Shown: one piece after another, positions 17,294 to 26,765 of the stretch
Layout: every line of letters starts with the position of its first letter
Numbering within the stretch: position 1 is the stretch's first letter
Source of the DNA: Streptomyces hygroscopicus subsp. hygroscopicus
GTDB taxonomy: Bacteria > Actinomycetota > Actinomycetes > Streptomycetales > Streptomycetaceae
Length of the DNA stretch: 64,000 bases
Direction of reading: 5' to 3'
Assembly: GCF_030269125.1 (NCBI RefSeq)
Contig: NZ_BSSM01000002.1
Coordinates: 372,001-436,000, forward strand
Translations under genes and position numbers: made by a program
The notes under the pieces: generated by a model
Told to the model about the DNA's origin: nothing
Database searches by the model: none
The model's input: only the letters and a program-made list of their open reading frames with translations

Positions 17294-20200
17294 TCAGACC
17301 CGGGCCGGGGCCGGCTCCGCCGGGGCCGGCGGCTGGTGCCTGGCCGCCTTCTTCTTCGCCCGGCGTTCCTTGCGCAGTTCCAGCATCGCGTAGAGCGTCG
17401 GGACCAGGAGCAGGGTCAGCAGAGTGGAGCTGATCAGGCCGCCGATCACCACGACCGCCAGCGGCTGGGCGATGAAGCCGCCCTCGCCCGTGACGCCCAG
17501 GGCCATCGGCAGGAGGGCGAAGATCGTGGCCAGGGCGGTCATCAGGATCGGGCGGAGGCGGTGGCGACCGCCCTCGATCACGGCCTCGACCACGCCGTGG
17601 CCCTGGGACCGGTACTGGTTGATCAGGTCGATCAGCACGATGGCGTTGGTGACCACGATGCCGATCAGCATCAGCATGCCGATCATGGCGGGGACGCCCA
17701 TCGGGGTGCCCGTGACGATCAGCAGGCCGAGGGCGCCCGTCGCCGCGAAGGGGACGGAGACCAGGAGGATCAGCGGCTGCGCCAGGGAGCGGAAGGTGGC
17801 GACCAGGAGCATGAAGACGATCGCGATCGCGGCCAGCATGGCGAGGCCGAGGTTCTTGAAGGCGTCGTTCTGGTCCGAGGTGACACCGCCGATCTGGGCC
17901 TCGGCGCCCGCGGGGAGCCTCAGGGCCTTGATCTTCGACTGGAGCCGGGTGCTGACCGCGCCCGTGTTGTCGCCGGTCGGCCTGGCCGTGATCGTGGCGG
18001 CCCGCCGGCCGTCGATCCGGGTCAGCGACACCGGGCCGTCCACCAGCTTCACCGTGGCGATGTCGCCGAGCTTCACCGGGCCGAGCCGCAGGTTCCTCAG
18101 CTGGGCCACGGTCGTGGCGGGCTCGGCCGACTTGATGACGACATCGCGCTCGGTGTCGTCGAGCGTCGCCTTCGCCGCCGTCGTACCGCGCACCGCCTGA
18201 GCCACCGCCGCGCCGAGCGTCTGGTTGTCGAAGCCGGCCGCGGCCGCCTTGGCGCCCGCCGTCACCGAGATCCGCGGCACGCTGGTCGCGAGGTCACTGG
18301 TGACGTCGGTGACGCCGTCGAGCCCGGCCACGGTGGAGCGGACCTGCTCGGCCGCCGTGCGCAGCACGCCCGGGTCGCCCGCCTTCACCACGACGCTGAG
18401 TTTCTGGCTGCCGAAGCCGTCGCCGGCCGACACCGTGGTCGTACCGATGCCCTTGAGGTGCTTCAGGCCGTCCTCCAGGTGCTTCTGCACGCTGTCGTAC
18501 GACGTCGAGTCCTTCAGCATCACCTGGTAGGACGCCTGGTTGGTGTCCGTGCCGCCGCCGAAGGCCGCCATGAACCCGGAGGAGCCGACGGTGACCTGGT
18601 AGTCCTTGACGCCCTCGGTGGAGGCGAGCAGCTTCTCGACCTTCTTGGCCTGCGCGTCGGTGGCCGCCAGGCTGGTGCCGGGCCTCAGCTCCTGCTTGAC
18701 CGTGATGACCTCCTGCTCGCCCTGGTCGAAGAAGTTCGTCTTGAGCAGCCCGGACATGCCGAAGGTGACCACCAGGACGACGAGCGCGATGAGCACGCTG
18801 GTGAGGCGGCGGCGCGTCGCGAAGCGCAGCACGGGGACGTAGGCGCGCTGGAGACGGCTGTTCGCCTCCCTCTCCTCGGCCCTGCGGCGGGCCTCCGCCG
18901 CGTCCTCGGGGGTGCCCTTGGGGGCACGCAGGAACCAGTACGACAGGACGGGTACGACCGTCAGCGACACCAGCAGCGAGGCCAGCAGGGCCGCCGTCAC
19001 CGTGATGCTGAACGAGCCGAACAACGCGCCCACCATGCCGCCGACCAGGCCGATCGGCAGGAACACCGCGACCGTGGTCAGAGTGGAGGAGGTGACCGCG
19101 CCGGCCACCTCGCGCACCGCGTCGATGATCGCCGCCCGGCGCTCCTCGCCGTAGCCGAGGTGCCGCTTGATGTTCTCCAGGACCACGATCGAGTCGTCCA
19201 CGACCCGGCCGATCGCGATGGTCAGCGCGCCCAGCGTGAGCATGTTCAGGGACAGGCCGTCGGTCCACAGCACGATCAGCGCGAGGACGACGGACAGCGG
19301 GATGGACACCGCGGTGACCATCGTCGAGCGCAGCGACGCGAGGAAGAGCAGGATGACCAGGACCGCGAAGAGCAGACCGAGCGCGCCCTCGGTGGTCAGG
19401 CCCTTGATGGACTTGGAGACCGCCGGGCCCTGGTCGCTGACGACGGTCAGCTTCGCGCCGGCACCGAGCTGCGCCCGCAGGTCGGGCAGCTTGTCCTTGA
19501 CCGCGTCGGAGATGGTGACCGCGCTGCCGTCGTGGTCCATGGTCACGTTGACGGCGAGGCTGGGCCTGCCGTCGGTGCGGGTGAGGGAGTCGGCCGGGGC
19601 CGGCTGCTCCTCGACGGTGGCCACGTCACCCAGGCGTACGGGCTTGCGGGCGCCCTTTCCGGTGACGGCGAGGTCCTTGATCTGCTCCAGCGTGGTGAAG
19701 CCGCCGCCGACCTGGACGGTGCGGTTGGCGCCGTTCTCGTCGAACGAGCCGGCCGGGACGCTCGCGCCGCCCGCCTGGAGCGCACGGGCGAGGGCGGCGG
19801 GGGTGAGGCCGTCCCGCGCGAGCGCGGCGTTGTCGGGGGTGACGGCGACCTGGAGGTCGCGGACGCCGGTGACCTGGACGCGGCCGACGCCGTCGACGTC
19901 CTTCAGGGCCGGTACGACCGTCTTGTCGAGCTGGTCCGCGAGGGCCTGCTGGTCCTTGTCCGAGCTGGCGGCGAGCACGACGGTCGGCATGTCGTCGGTG
20001 GAGCCGGAGACCACCTGCGGGTCGACGCCGGCCGGCAGCTGGTTGCGGGCCCGGTTCACGGCCTGCTGCACGTCCGAGACGATCTGCTTGGTGTCGTTGC
20101 CGTAGTCGAAGGACGCCATGATCACGGCGTTGCCCTCGCCCGCGGTGGAGGTGACCGAGGTGACGCCGTCGACGCCCTGGAGGCCGTTCTCGATCGGCTC

Positions 20201-20395
20201 GACCACCTGCTTCTCGACCGCGTCGGGCGCGGCGCCCTGGTACGGCGCGATCACCGACACCATGGGCAGGTCGATGGTGGGCAGCAGTTGCTGTTTGATC
20301 TGGGGGATGGCTATCGCCCCGAAGACCAGGGCGACGATCGAGACGAGCCCGACGAGGGCCCGTTGGGCGAGGCTGAACCTGGACAGCCAGGACAT
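17294..20395 (-). CDS. RND-family efflux transporter (AcrB/SwrC-like)
   Basis: A 1033-residue proton-driven exporter of the hydrophobe/amphiphile RND family. It has the internally duplicated layout: one helix at each repeat start (LAQRALVGLVSIV near 10-30), large porter loops, then six helices. The proton-relay pair is visible as RVVDDSIVVLEN near residue 400, and KNLGLAMLAAIAIVFML opens the second helix bundle. No membrane-fusion or outer-membrane partner is encoded nearby, as expected in a Gram-positive and as in Bacillus SwrC. It lies downstream of a sensor kinase/response regulator pair on the same strand, which probably controls it. The substrate is unknown. Confidence 0.92.
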   Translation of the reverse strand: MSWLSRFSLAQRALVGLVSIVALVFGAIAIPQIKQQLLPTIDLPMVSVIAPYQGAAPDAVEKQVVEPIENGLQGVDGVTSVTSTAGEGNAVIMASFDYGNDTKQIVSDVQQAVNRARNQLPAGVDPQVVSGSTDDMPTVVLAASSDKDQQALADQLDKTVVPALKDVDGVGRVQVTGVRDLQVAVTPDNAALARDGLTPAALARALQAGGASVPAGSFDENGANRTVQVGGGFTTLEQIKDLAVTGKGARKPVRLGDVATVEEQPAPADSLTRTDGRPSLAVNVTMDHDGSAVTISDAVKDKLPDLRAQLGAGAKLTVVSDQGPAVSKSIKGLTTEGALGLLFAVLVILLFLASLRSTMVTAVSIPLSVVLALIVLWTDGLSLNMLTLGALTIAIGRVVDDSIVVLENIKRHLGYGEERRAAIIDAVREVAGAVTSSTLTTVAVFLPIGLVGGMVGALFGSFSITVTAALLASLLVSLTVVPVLSYWFLRAPKGTPEDAAEARRRAEEREANSRLQRAYVPVLRFATRRRLTSVLIALVVLVVTFGMSGLLKTNFFDQGEQEVITVKQELRPGTSLAATDAQAKKVEKLLASTEGVKDYQVTVGSSGFMAAFGGGTDTNQASYQVMLKDSTSYDSVQKHLEDGLKHLKGIGTTTVSAGDGFGSQKLSVVVKAGDPGVLRTAAEQVRSTVAGLDGVTDVTSDLATSVPRISVTAGAKAAAAGFDNQTLGAAVAQAVRGTTAAKATLDDTERDVVIKSAEPATTVAQLRNLRLGPVKLGDIATVKLVDGPVSLTRIDGRRAATITARPTGDNTGAVSTRLQSKIKALRLPAGAEAQIGGVTSDQNDAFKNLGLAMLAAIAIVFMLLVATFRSLAQPLILLVSVPFAATGALGLLIVTGTPMGVPAMIGMLMLIGIVVTNAIVLIDLINQYRSQGHGVVEAVIEGGRHRLRPILMTALATIFALLPMALGVTGEGGFIAQPLAVVVIGGLISSTLLTLLLVPTLYAMLELRKERRAKKKAARHQPPAPAEPAPARV

Positions 20396-20616
20396 GGGTG
20401 AGGGTCTCTCTTCTGTGAGCGTCAGAAGCGCTTCCGGTCACGGAGGGCCCCCTGAGGGTTCCGCTGGGGGTCCACGAAGGCCCCGGAGAAGCGACGGCGG
20501 ACGCGCAGGAGCGTCCACCCCACCACCCTCGGCCATCCGGGCGGCCCGGACCGTAGGCCCCAGGTCCCGTTTCCTTACCCGGCTCCTACTCCGCGCGCAG
20601 TACACGCGGGTGGAGA

Positions 20617-21297
20617 TCAGTCCGTCCGCGGACGGACCAGCCCGGACTCGTACGCGATGACGACGAGCTGGGCCCGGTCGCGCGCGCCGAGCTTGGCCAT
20701 GGACCGGTTGACGTGTGTCTTCACCGTCAGCGGGCTGACCGCGAGGCGCTCGGCGATCTCGTCGTTGGAGTGGCCGCCCGCGACCTGGACGAGCACCTCG
20801 CGCTCGCGCCCGGTGAGCGCGTCGAGCCGCTCGGAGCGTACGGGGGCGCGGCCGTCGTCCCCGTCGCCCTGGGCGAGGAAGCGGGCGATCAGCCCCTTGG
20901 TGGCGGCCGGGGACAGCAGGGCGTCGCCGCCCGCGGCGATCCGGATGGCGCTGAGCAGTTCCTCCGGTTCGCTGCCCTTGCCGAGGAAGCCGGAGGCGCC
21001 GGCGCGCAGCGACTGCACCACGTAGTCGTCCACCTCGAAGGTGGTCAGGATGACCACGCGGACGTGCGCGAGATCGGCGTCCTCGCTGATCAGGCGGGTG
21101 GCGGCGAGGCCGTCGGTGCCGGGCATGCGGATGTCCATGAGGACGACGTCGGCGTGCCGCTCCTTGGCCAGCAGGACCGCCTGCGCGCCGTCGGCGGCCT
21201 CCCCCACCACCTCCATGTCCGGCTCGGAGTCGACCAGCACCCGGAACGCGCTGCGCAGCAGGGCCTGGTCGTCGGCGAGCAGGACGCGGATGGTCAT
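20617..21297 (-). CDS. NarL/LuxR-family response regulator
   Basis: A 226-residue DNA-binding response regulator. The receiver domain (1-120) has the acidic pair D9-D10, phosphoacceptor D55 in VVLMDIRMPG and a conserved Lys region. The C-terminal LuxR helix-turn-helix (about 160-220) includes LTGREREVLVQVAGG and SPLTVKTHV. Its ATG overlaps the sensor kinase stop by 4 bases (ATGA), so they form one two-component system. It likely activates the RND transporter gene 221 bases downstream. Confidence 0.95.
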   Translation of the reverse strand: MTIRVLLADDQALLRSAFRVLVDSEPDMEVVGEAADGAQAVLLAKERHADVVLMDIRMPGTDGLAATRLISEDADLAHVRVVILTTFEVDDYVVQSLRAGASGFLGKGSEPEELLSAIRIAAGGDALLSPAATKGLIARFLAQGDGDDGRAPVRSERLDALTGREREVLVQVAGGHSNDEIAERLAVSPLTVKTHVNRSMAKLGARDRAQLVVIAYESGLVRPRTD

Positions 21298-22577
21298 GCG
21301 GGGTCTCCCGGGGCGGTCGTCGTACGACGGTCGGTGGGGGTGGCGGTGCGGGTGCCGACCGGCAGGATCGCATGGACGCGGAAACCGCCGCCGTAGCGGG
21401 GCCCGGTGGTGAGGGCGCCGCCGAGGGCGCTGACGCGCTCGCGCATGCCGAGGAGGCCGTGGCCGCCGCCGGTCCCCGGGTCGGGGTCCGGGGTGGCGTC
21501 GGGGGCGGGGTCGGGGACGGGGGGTTCGCCGGAGCCGTCGTCCACGACGGTGATCTCGATGTCCGAGCCGACGCGTACGACGCTCACCTCGGCCCTGGCG
21601 CCCGCGCCCGCGTGCTTGCGCACGTTGGTCAGGGCCTCCTGGACGATCCGGTAGGCCGCGAGGTCCACGGCCGCGGGGAGGCGGGTGCCCTGGTCGGCGC
21701 GGGCGACCTCCACCGGGAGGCCGGAGCTGCGGAAGGTGCCGGCCAGCTCTTCGAGGAGGCTGAGACCGGGGGCGGGCTCGGTGGGGGCCGCCGGGTCGCC
21801 GGACTGGCGGAGCAGGCCCACGGTCGCGCGCAGTTCGTTCAGCGCGCTGCGGCTGGCCTCGCGGACGTGCGCGAGGGCCTCCTTGGCCTGGTCGGGGCGC
21901 TTGTCCATGACGTGGGCGGCGACGCCGGCCTGCACGTTGACCAGGGCGATGTGGTGGGCGACGACGTCGTGCAGGTCGCGGGCGATGCGCAGGCGCTCCT
22001 CGGCGACCCTGCGGCGGGCCTCCTCCTCCCTCGTGCGCTCCGCGCGCTCGGCGCGCTCCCTGATGGCCTGGACGACGGCCCGGCGGCTGCGGACCGCGTC
22101 GCCCGCGGTGGCGCCGATGCCGGTCCAGGCGAGGATGCCCAGGTTCTCCTGCGCGTACCAGGGCAGGGGGCCGGCGAGCATCGCGGCGGCCGTCAGCACG
22201 GTCATGGTGAGCAGGCCGACACGGAAGGTGGTGGTGCGGTCCGTGGTGGAGGCGACGGTGTACAGGGCGATGACCGCGGACATCGTGACGGGGGCGCGCG
22301 GGTCGCCGGTGACGCACTCCACGACGGAGAGCGTGCCGGTGAGGGCGAGGACGGTACGGGGGGCGCGGCGGCGGAAGACGAGGGTGCCGGCGGCGAGGAG
22401 CATCAGCAGGAGGCTCAGGAGGCCGGGGGTGCGGGTGCCCCAGGTGACGCCGTCACCGTTCTGGGGGGCGACGAAGGAACCGGCGACCATGCACACGAGC
22501 ACGGCCGCGGCGAGGGAGGCGTCAAGGGCGAGGGGGTGGGCCTTGAGCTCGCAGCGGGCGCGTTCGAGAGTGGTCAC
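21294..22577 (-). CDS. Sensor histidine kinase (HisKA_3 type)
   Basis: A 427-residue membrane kinase with four to five N-terminal helices (about 17-150) and little extracellular sequence, suggesting it senses within the membrane. A coiled-coil/linker (165-195, Arg/Glu-rich) leads to the HisKA_3 domain with phosphorylated H203 in ARDLHDVVAHH, then a HATPase_c domain (NVRKHAG, GHGLLGMRERV). GTG start. Partner of the adjacent NarL-type regulator. The layout resembles DesK/LiaS-like intramembrane sensors, often tied to envelope stress or drug export. Confidence 0.94.
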   Translation of the reverse strand: MTTLERARCELKAHPLALDASLAAAVLVCMVAGSFVAPQNGDGVTWGTRTPGLLSLLLMLLAAGTLVFRRRAPRTVLALTGTLSVVECVTGDPRAPVTMSAVIALYTVASTTDRTTTFRVGLLTMTVLTAAAMLAGPLPWYAQENLGILAWTGIGATAGDAVRSRRAVVQAIRERAERAERTREEEARRRVAEERLRIARDLHDVVAHHIALVNVQAGVAAHVMDKRPDQAKEALAHVREASRSALNELRATVGLLRQSGDPAAPTEPAPGLSLLEELAGTFRSSGLPVEVARADQGTRLPAAVDLAAYRIVQEALTNVRKHAGAGARAEVSVVRVGSDIEITVVDDGSGEPPVPDPAPDATPDPDPGTGGGHGLLGMRERVSALGGALTTGPRYGGGFRVHAILPVGTRTATPTDRRTTTAPGDPA

Positions 22578-22755
22578 GGGAGGAACAGTACGGTGGCCCG
22601 TCGCGGGCCCGCGGTCGCGCGGCGGCGGACTCCGAGCCGCCGGGCGTCAGGACGCGCGGCGGAGCGCGGGCGTCCCGCGCCGCCCGGTGTACCCCGAGAG
22701 TCGCCCCCGGACCCGCCCGGTGTCCCCGAGCCGGTCCCGGGCGCCCGGTGCGGGA

Positions 22756-23034
22756 TCAGTCCGGGATCAGCCCCTCCTCGCCGAGCATCGTCCGGACCTC
22801 GTCCAGCGACGCGTCCGGCGCCGGGAGGATCAGGTCCGAGGGTTCCAGCTCGTCGTCGGCGAGCGGCGTCCCGAGCCGGCGGACGGCGTCGAGGAGGGTG
22901 CCGAGGGTACGCCTGAAGCCCTCGGCGTCCCCGCTCTCCGTCTCGGCCAGCAGTTCGTCGTCCAGCTTGTTCAGCTCCGCGAAGTGGGAGTCGTCCAGCC
23001 TGACCTGGCCCTCCCCCATGATCCGTACGATCAC
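22756..23034 (-). CDS. pspAA: PspA-associated protein PspAA
   Basis: A 92-residue acidic protein matching the PspAA domain, which accompanies PspA in actinobacteria and archaea. It starts MIVRIMGEGQV and has alternating hydrophobic/acidic segments with no membrane helix. GTG start. It lies 37 bases downstream of pspA on the same strand and is probably co-transcribed. Its biochemical role is not established; a modulator of PspA assembly is the usual suggestion. The related PspAB gene is at 60.6 kb in this window. Confidence 0.8.
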   Translation of the reverse strand: MIVRIMGEGQVRLDDSHFAELNKLDDELLAETESGDAEGFRRTLGTLLDAVRRLGTPLADDELEPSDLILPAPDASLDEVRTMLGEEGLIPD

Positions 23035-23071
23035 GTCGGCCTCCTCGGCTCGTCCCCCGGCGGCGCCCCGC

Positions 23072-23869
23072 TTACTGCTTGTCGAAACGGGGGGTGTCCT
23101 GCGGCTGCTGCTGGGCCTGGGACTGGCCCTGCCCGGTGCCGCCCTCGATGGCCTGCTGCTGGGTGCCTCCGGCCAGTTCGGCCTTCATGCGCTGCAGCTC
23201 CAGCTCTACATCACTACCACCGGAGAGCCGGTCCAGCTCGGCCGCGATGTCGTCCTTGGCCATGCCGGTCGGGTCGTCCAGGGCACCGGAGGCGAGCAGT
23301 TCGTCGATCGCGCCGGCGCGGGCCTGGAGCTGCTGGGTCTTGTCCTCGGCGCGCTGGATCGCGAGGCCGACGTCGCCCATCTCCTCGGAGATGCCGGAGA
23401 AGGCCTCGCCGATGCGGGTCTGGGCCTGGGCGGCGGTGTAGGTGGCCTTGATGGTCTCCTTCTTGGTACGGAAGGCGTCCACCTTGGCCTGGAGGCGCTG
23501 GGCCGCCAGGGTGAGCTTCTCCTCCTCGCCCTGGAGGGTGGCGTGCTGGGTCTCCAGGTCGGTCACCTGCTGCTGGAGCGCGGCACGCCGGGACAGCGCC
23601 TCGCGGGCCAGGTCCTCGCGGCCGAGCGCGAGCGCCTTGCGGCCCTGGTCCTCCAGCTTCCCGGACTGCTGCTGCAACTGGTTGAGCTGGAGTTCCAGGC
23701 GCTTGCGGCTGGTCGCCACGTCGGCGACGCCGCGGCGCACCTTCTGGAGCAGCTCAAGCTGCTTCTGGTACGAGTAATCGAGGGTCTCGCGCGGGTCCTC
23801 GGCCCGGTCAAGGGCCTTGTTCGCCTTCGCGCGGAAGATCATCCCCATACGCTTCATGACACCGCTCAT
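23072..23869 (-). CDS. pspA: Phage shock protein A (PspA/IM30 family)
   Basis: A 265-residue ESCRT-III-like membrane-remodelling protein that coats damaged inner membrane. Almost the whole chain (20-220) is helical coiled coil rich in Gln, Glu, Lys and Arg, starting with MKRMGMIFRAKANKALDRAE. The C-terminal tail is Gln-rich (GQSQAQQQPQDTP). Start chosen at the ATG giving MSGVMKRM; the open frame upstream is not family-like. A helical PspA N-terminal motif is followed by the DYSYQKQ signature. Divergent from a membrane protein gene. Confidence 0.95.
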   Translation of the reverse strand: MSGVMKRMGMIFRAKANKALDRAEDPRETLDYSYQKQLELLQKVRRGVADVATSRKRLELQLNQLQQQSGKLEDQGRKALALGREDLAREALSRRAALQQQVTDLETQHATLQGEEEKLTLAAQRLQAKVDAFRTKKETIKATYTAAQAQTRIGEAFSGISEEMGDVGLAIQRAEDKTQQLQARAGAIDELLASGALDDPTGMAKDDIAAELDRLSGGSDVELELQRMKAELAGGTQQQAIEGGTGQGQSQAQQQPQDTPRFDKQ

Positions 23870-24189
23870 GGGCTTCGCGCGCCCCCTTCTGACGGAACTC
23901 CGGCTCACCGATCCTGCGACAAGACCCACAGTACGGGCCCTGCCTCCATTACCGCACTGTCCGGGGCGTGATGCGCTCATCCCCGAGGACGACTGCGGAG
24001 AGTGCCGCTCCGGCGCAGGGAGGAGGCGGTCCCTCACCCGGACCCCGATCCGCCCCCGATCCGCCCCCGGTCCGACCCCGCCCGACCCCGCCGCAACGCC
24101 CCCTCCGTGTCGTACAGACGCCCGGTGTTGCCGGATCGTTCCCGGGCGGGCTGGGGTCCATGCCTCGGATGCCCTTACCCTTGGTCTTT
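23870..24189. other. Divergent intergenic region, pspA / DUF3043 gene
   Basis: A 320-base region with no gene I can support. It includes a C-rich stretch around 24040-24110 made of repeated CCGATCCGCCCC-like units. It must contain the pspA promoter and that of the membrane protein; I could not place either confidently. Confidence 0.6.
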
Positions 24190-24783
24190 GTGTTCCGTAG
24201 CCGTGCCAAGGAAGAGAAGCCCCAGGCCGACAAGCCGGTGAACTTCTCCAAGCAGCCCCGTGACCCGCAGGCCCCCAAGGGCAGGCCCACGCCCAAGCGC
24301 AGTGAGGCCCAGTCCCAGCGCCGCAGCGTCGCCAACACGCCCACGACGCGAAAGGACGCCGCCAAGCGGCAGCGCGAGGAGCGCCGCCAGGCGTTGCAGC
24401 GGCAGCGCGAGGCGCTGGCCGGCGGCGACGAGCGCTACCTGCCGGCCCGTGACAAGGGGCCGGTCCGCAGGTTCGCCCGTGACTGGGTGGACTCGCGGTT
24501 CAACGTGGCGGAGTTCTTCCTGCCGCTCGCCATCGTGATCCTCGTGCTCAGCGTGGTGCGGGTGCCCTCGATCCAGAACATCGCACTGCTGCTGTGGGCC
24601 GCGGTGATCGTCCTCATCGTGGTGGACGCCGCCGTCAGCGGGTTCCGTCTGAAGAAGCGCCTCAAGGAGCGCTTCCCGGACGGCAACACCCGCGGCGCGG
24701 TGGCCTACGCCCTGATGCGTTCGCTCCAGATGCGTCGGCTCCGCCTGCCGAAGCCGCAGGTCAAGCGCGGAGAGCGGCCCTGA
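24190..24783 (+). CDS. DUF3043 membrane protein
   Basis: A 197-residue protein. The N-terminal 90 residues are very basic and Gln/Arg-rich (KRQREERRQALQRQREAL) and probably coiled; two membrane helices follow at about 115-135 and 137-157, then a basic tail. This is the layout of the actinobacterial DUF3043 family. The GTG start gives MFRSRAKEEK. The stop codon overlaps the start region of the following methyltransferase gene. Function unknown. Confidence 0.85.
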   Translation: MFRSRAKEEKPQADKPVNFSKQPRDPQAPKGRPTPKRSEAQSQRRSVANTPTTRKDAAKRQREERRQALQRQREALAGGDERYLPARDKGPVRRFARDWVDSRFNVAEFFLPLAIVILVLSVVRVPSIQNIALLLWAAVIVLIVVDAAVSGFRLKKRLKERFPDGNTRGAVAYALMRSLQMRRLRLPKPQVKRGERP

Positions 24784-25568
24784 GCGCAGACGCTTTCACC
24801 GGGGGTGCGGCGCACTCCTGGCTGGACAAGGTGGGCAGGCTCCGGGATGTCGTACGCCAGGAACTGGTGGCGCGGCAGCTGGACGAGCAGATAGCCGGGC
24901 GGTTCCCGGTCGGGCGGCGGCTGCGGGTGCTCGACGTGGGGATCGGCCAGGGCACCCAGGCCCTGCGCCTGGCCCGGCTCGGCCATCAGGTGACCGGCGT
25001 CGAGCAGGATCCGGTGATGGTCGCGGCGGCGCGCGAGGCGCTGGCCCGGGAGCCGGAGGGCATCCGGGAGCGGGTGCGACTGGTGCAGGGCGACGGCCGG
25101 GACACCGGGGTGCACTTCCTGCCGGGCAGCTTCGACCTGGTGCTGTGCCATGGCGTGCTGATGTACGTCGAGGAACCCGACCCGCTGGTGGCGGGCCTGG
25201 CGCGGATGCTGGCCCCGGGCGGGCTGCTCTCGCTGCTGGTGCGCAACGGCGACGCGCTCGCCATGCGGCCCGGCCTCGCCGGCGACCCGGCGGGCGCGCT
25301 GGCCGCCTTCGACACCACCGCCTACACCAACCGCCTCGGCCTGAACGTCCGGGCCGACCGGCTGTCCGAACTCACCGCCACCCTCGCGGGCATCGCCGCC
25401 CCGCTGCACGCCTGGTACGGCGTGCGGGTCTTCACGGACCTGGCGGCGGACGACGCGCCGCTGCCGGACGACCTGGAGACGCTGCTCGCGGCCGAGGAAC
25501 GGGCCGGCCGCACGGACCCCTATCGCGGGGTCGCGGCGTTGCTGCACCTGTGCGGGGTACGGGGCTGA
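24780..25568 (+). CDS. Class I SAM-dependent methyltransferase
   Basis: About 262 residues with a Rossmann SAM-binding fold. Motif I is VLDVGIGQGTQALRLA near residues 49-64; the later GDGRDTG and FDLVLCHGVLMYVE segments match motifs II-IV. It resembles CmoM/SmtA-type enzymes, but the substrate cannot be inferred. The start is uncertain: the conserved-looking N-terminus LSADAFTGG begins with a CTG overlapping the DUF3043 stop; a downstream GTG (VGRLRD) is an alternative. Probably co-transcribed with the DUF3043 gene. Confidence 0.85.
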   Translation: MSADAFTGGAAHSWLDKVGRLRDVVRQELVARQLDEQIAGRFPVGRRLRVLDVGIGQGTQALRLARLGHQVTGVEQDPVMVAAAREALAREPEGIRERVRLVQGDGRDTGVHFLPGSFDLVLCHGVLMYVEEPDPLVAGLARMLAPGGLLSLLVRNGDALAMRPGLAGDPAGALAAFDTTAYTNRLGLNVRADRLSELTATLAGIAAPLHAWYGVRVFTDLAADDAPLPDDLETLLAAEERAGRTDPYRGVAALLHLCGVRG

Positions 25569-25624
25569 GCCCGATCGGGGCAACAGGGCGGGCCCGCTGA
25601 TCACCGCGCGGCCAGACTCGGGGC

Positions 25625-26701
25625 ATGGACGCTTCCCGTACCCCTGTCCTGTGCCGGCTGCTCCCGGCCGTCCTGCTGGTGTGCTGTACGGCGCTCACCG
25701 CCGCCTGCGAGGGTCCCGGCACCCCGGGCGCGGTGGCGCGGTCCACGGCGGCGACCGGTCCGGCGACCGTGCCGATGGCCGCGGAGGATCTCCAGGGCGC
25801 GTACCAGCGGGTGATCAAGCAGGTCCTGCCCTCGGTCGTGCAGATCGAGGCGAGCCGTGACCTGGGCTCCGGGATCGTGTACGACGACCGGGGGCACATC
25901 GTCACCAACGCGCACGTGGTCGGCGACGAGAAGACCTTCCGGGTGACCACGGCGGGCAGCGAGGAGCCGCTCACCGCGAGCCTGGTCTACTCCTACCCCC
26001 AGCAGGACCTCGCCGTGATCAAGCTGGACCGGGTGCCCGACGGGCTGCGGGCCGCGGTGTTCGCGGACTCCGAGAAGGTGGAGGTCGGCCAGATCGTGCT
26101 GGCCATGGGCTCGCCGCTCGGACTGTCGTCCAGCGTGACGCAGGGGATCGTCTCGGCGACCGGGCGGACCGTCAGCGAGAGCGGCGGCAACGGGGGCACC
26201 GGCGCGACGATCGCCAACATGGTGCAGACCTCGGCCGCGATCAACCCGGGTAACAGCGGGGGCGCCCTGGTCAACCTGGAGGGGCAGGTCATCGGCATCC
26301 CGACGCTGGCGGCGGCCGACCCCAGTCTGGGCAACGCGGCGGCCGGGATCGGGTTCGCCATCCCCGCGTCGATGGCGCGGACCATCGCCGGTCAGATCGT
26401 GCGCGAGGGCCGGGTCGTGGACTCGGGGCGGGCCGCGCTCGGCATCACCGGGCGGACCGTGGTGGACGACCGCCTCCAGCCGGCCGGGGTCGCCATCGCG
26501 AGCATCCGGAGCGGGGGCCCGGCGGCGCGGGCGGGCCTGCGCACCGGCGACATCATCACCGGGGTGGGCCGGCAGTCCATCACCACCATCACCTCGCTCC
26601 AGGAGGCCCTCGCGTCCGAGCAGCCCGGCCGGCGGACGACGGTGACCTACCAGCGGGACGGGGCGGAGCACACGGCCGAGGTGACGCTGGGCGAGCAGTG
26701 A
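25625..26701 (+). CDS. Trypsin-like PDZ serine protease lipoprotein (HtrA-like)
   Basis: A 358-residue S1C-type protease exported as a lipoprotein (LTAAC, C28). The catalytic triad is visible: H97 in VTNAHVVG, D128 in QQDLAVI and S211 in GNSGGALV. A single C-terminal PDZ domain (about 265-350) contains GGPAARAGLRTGDIITG. It would work on the outer face of the membrane in protein quality control or regulated proteolysis. ATG start with only 56 bases after the methyltransferase stop. Confidence 0.94.
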   Translation: MDASRTPVLCRLLPAVLLVCCTALTAACEGPGTPGAVARSTAATGPATVPMAAEDLQGAYQRVIKQVLPSVVQIEASRDLGSGIVYDDRGHIVTNAHVVGDEKTFRVTTAGSEEPLTASLVYSYPQQDLAVIKLDRVPDGLRAAVFADSEKVEVGQIVLAMGSPLGLSSSVTQGIVSATGRTVSESGGNGGTGATIANMVQTSAAINPGNSGGALVNLEGQVIGIPTLAAADPSLGNAAAGIGFAIPASMARTIAGQIVREGRVVDSGRAALGITGRTVVDDRLQPAGVAIASIRSGGPAARAGLRTGDIITGVGRQSITTITSLQEALASEQPGRRTTVTYQRDGAEHTAEVTLGEQ

Positions 26702-26765
26702 GGATGAGGAGGGGTACGGCCTTCCGGGTGCCCGGACTCCCTGGGCGCGCCCCTCCTCACCGGGG

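Noticed and set aside
26705..26758. Terminator after the PDZ protease gene
   Set aside because: GAGGAGGGG and CCCCTCCTC can pair, but the intervening 36 bases give a weak, open structure, so I did not list it.
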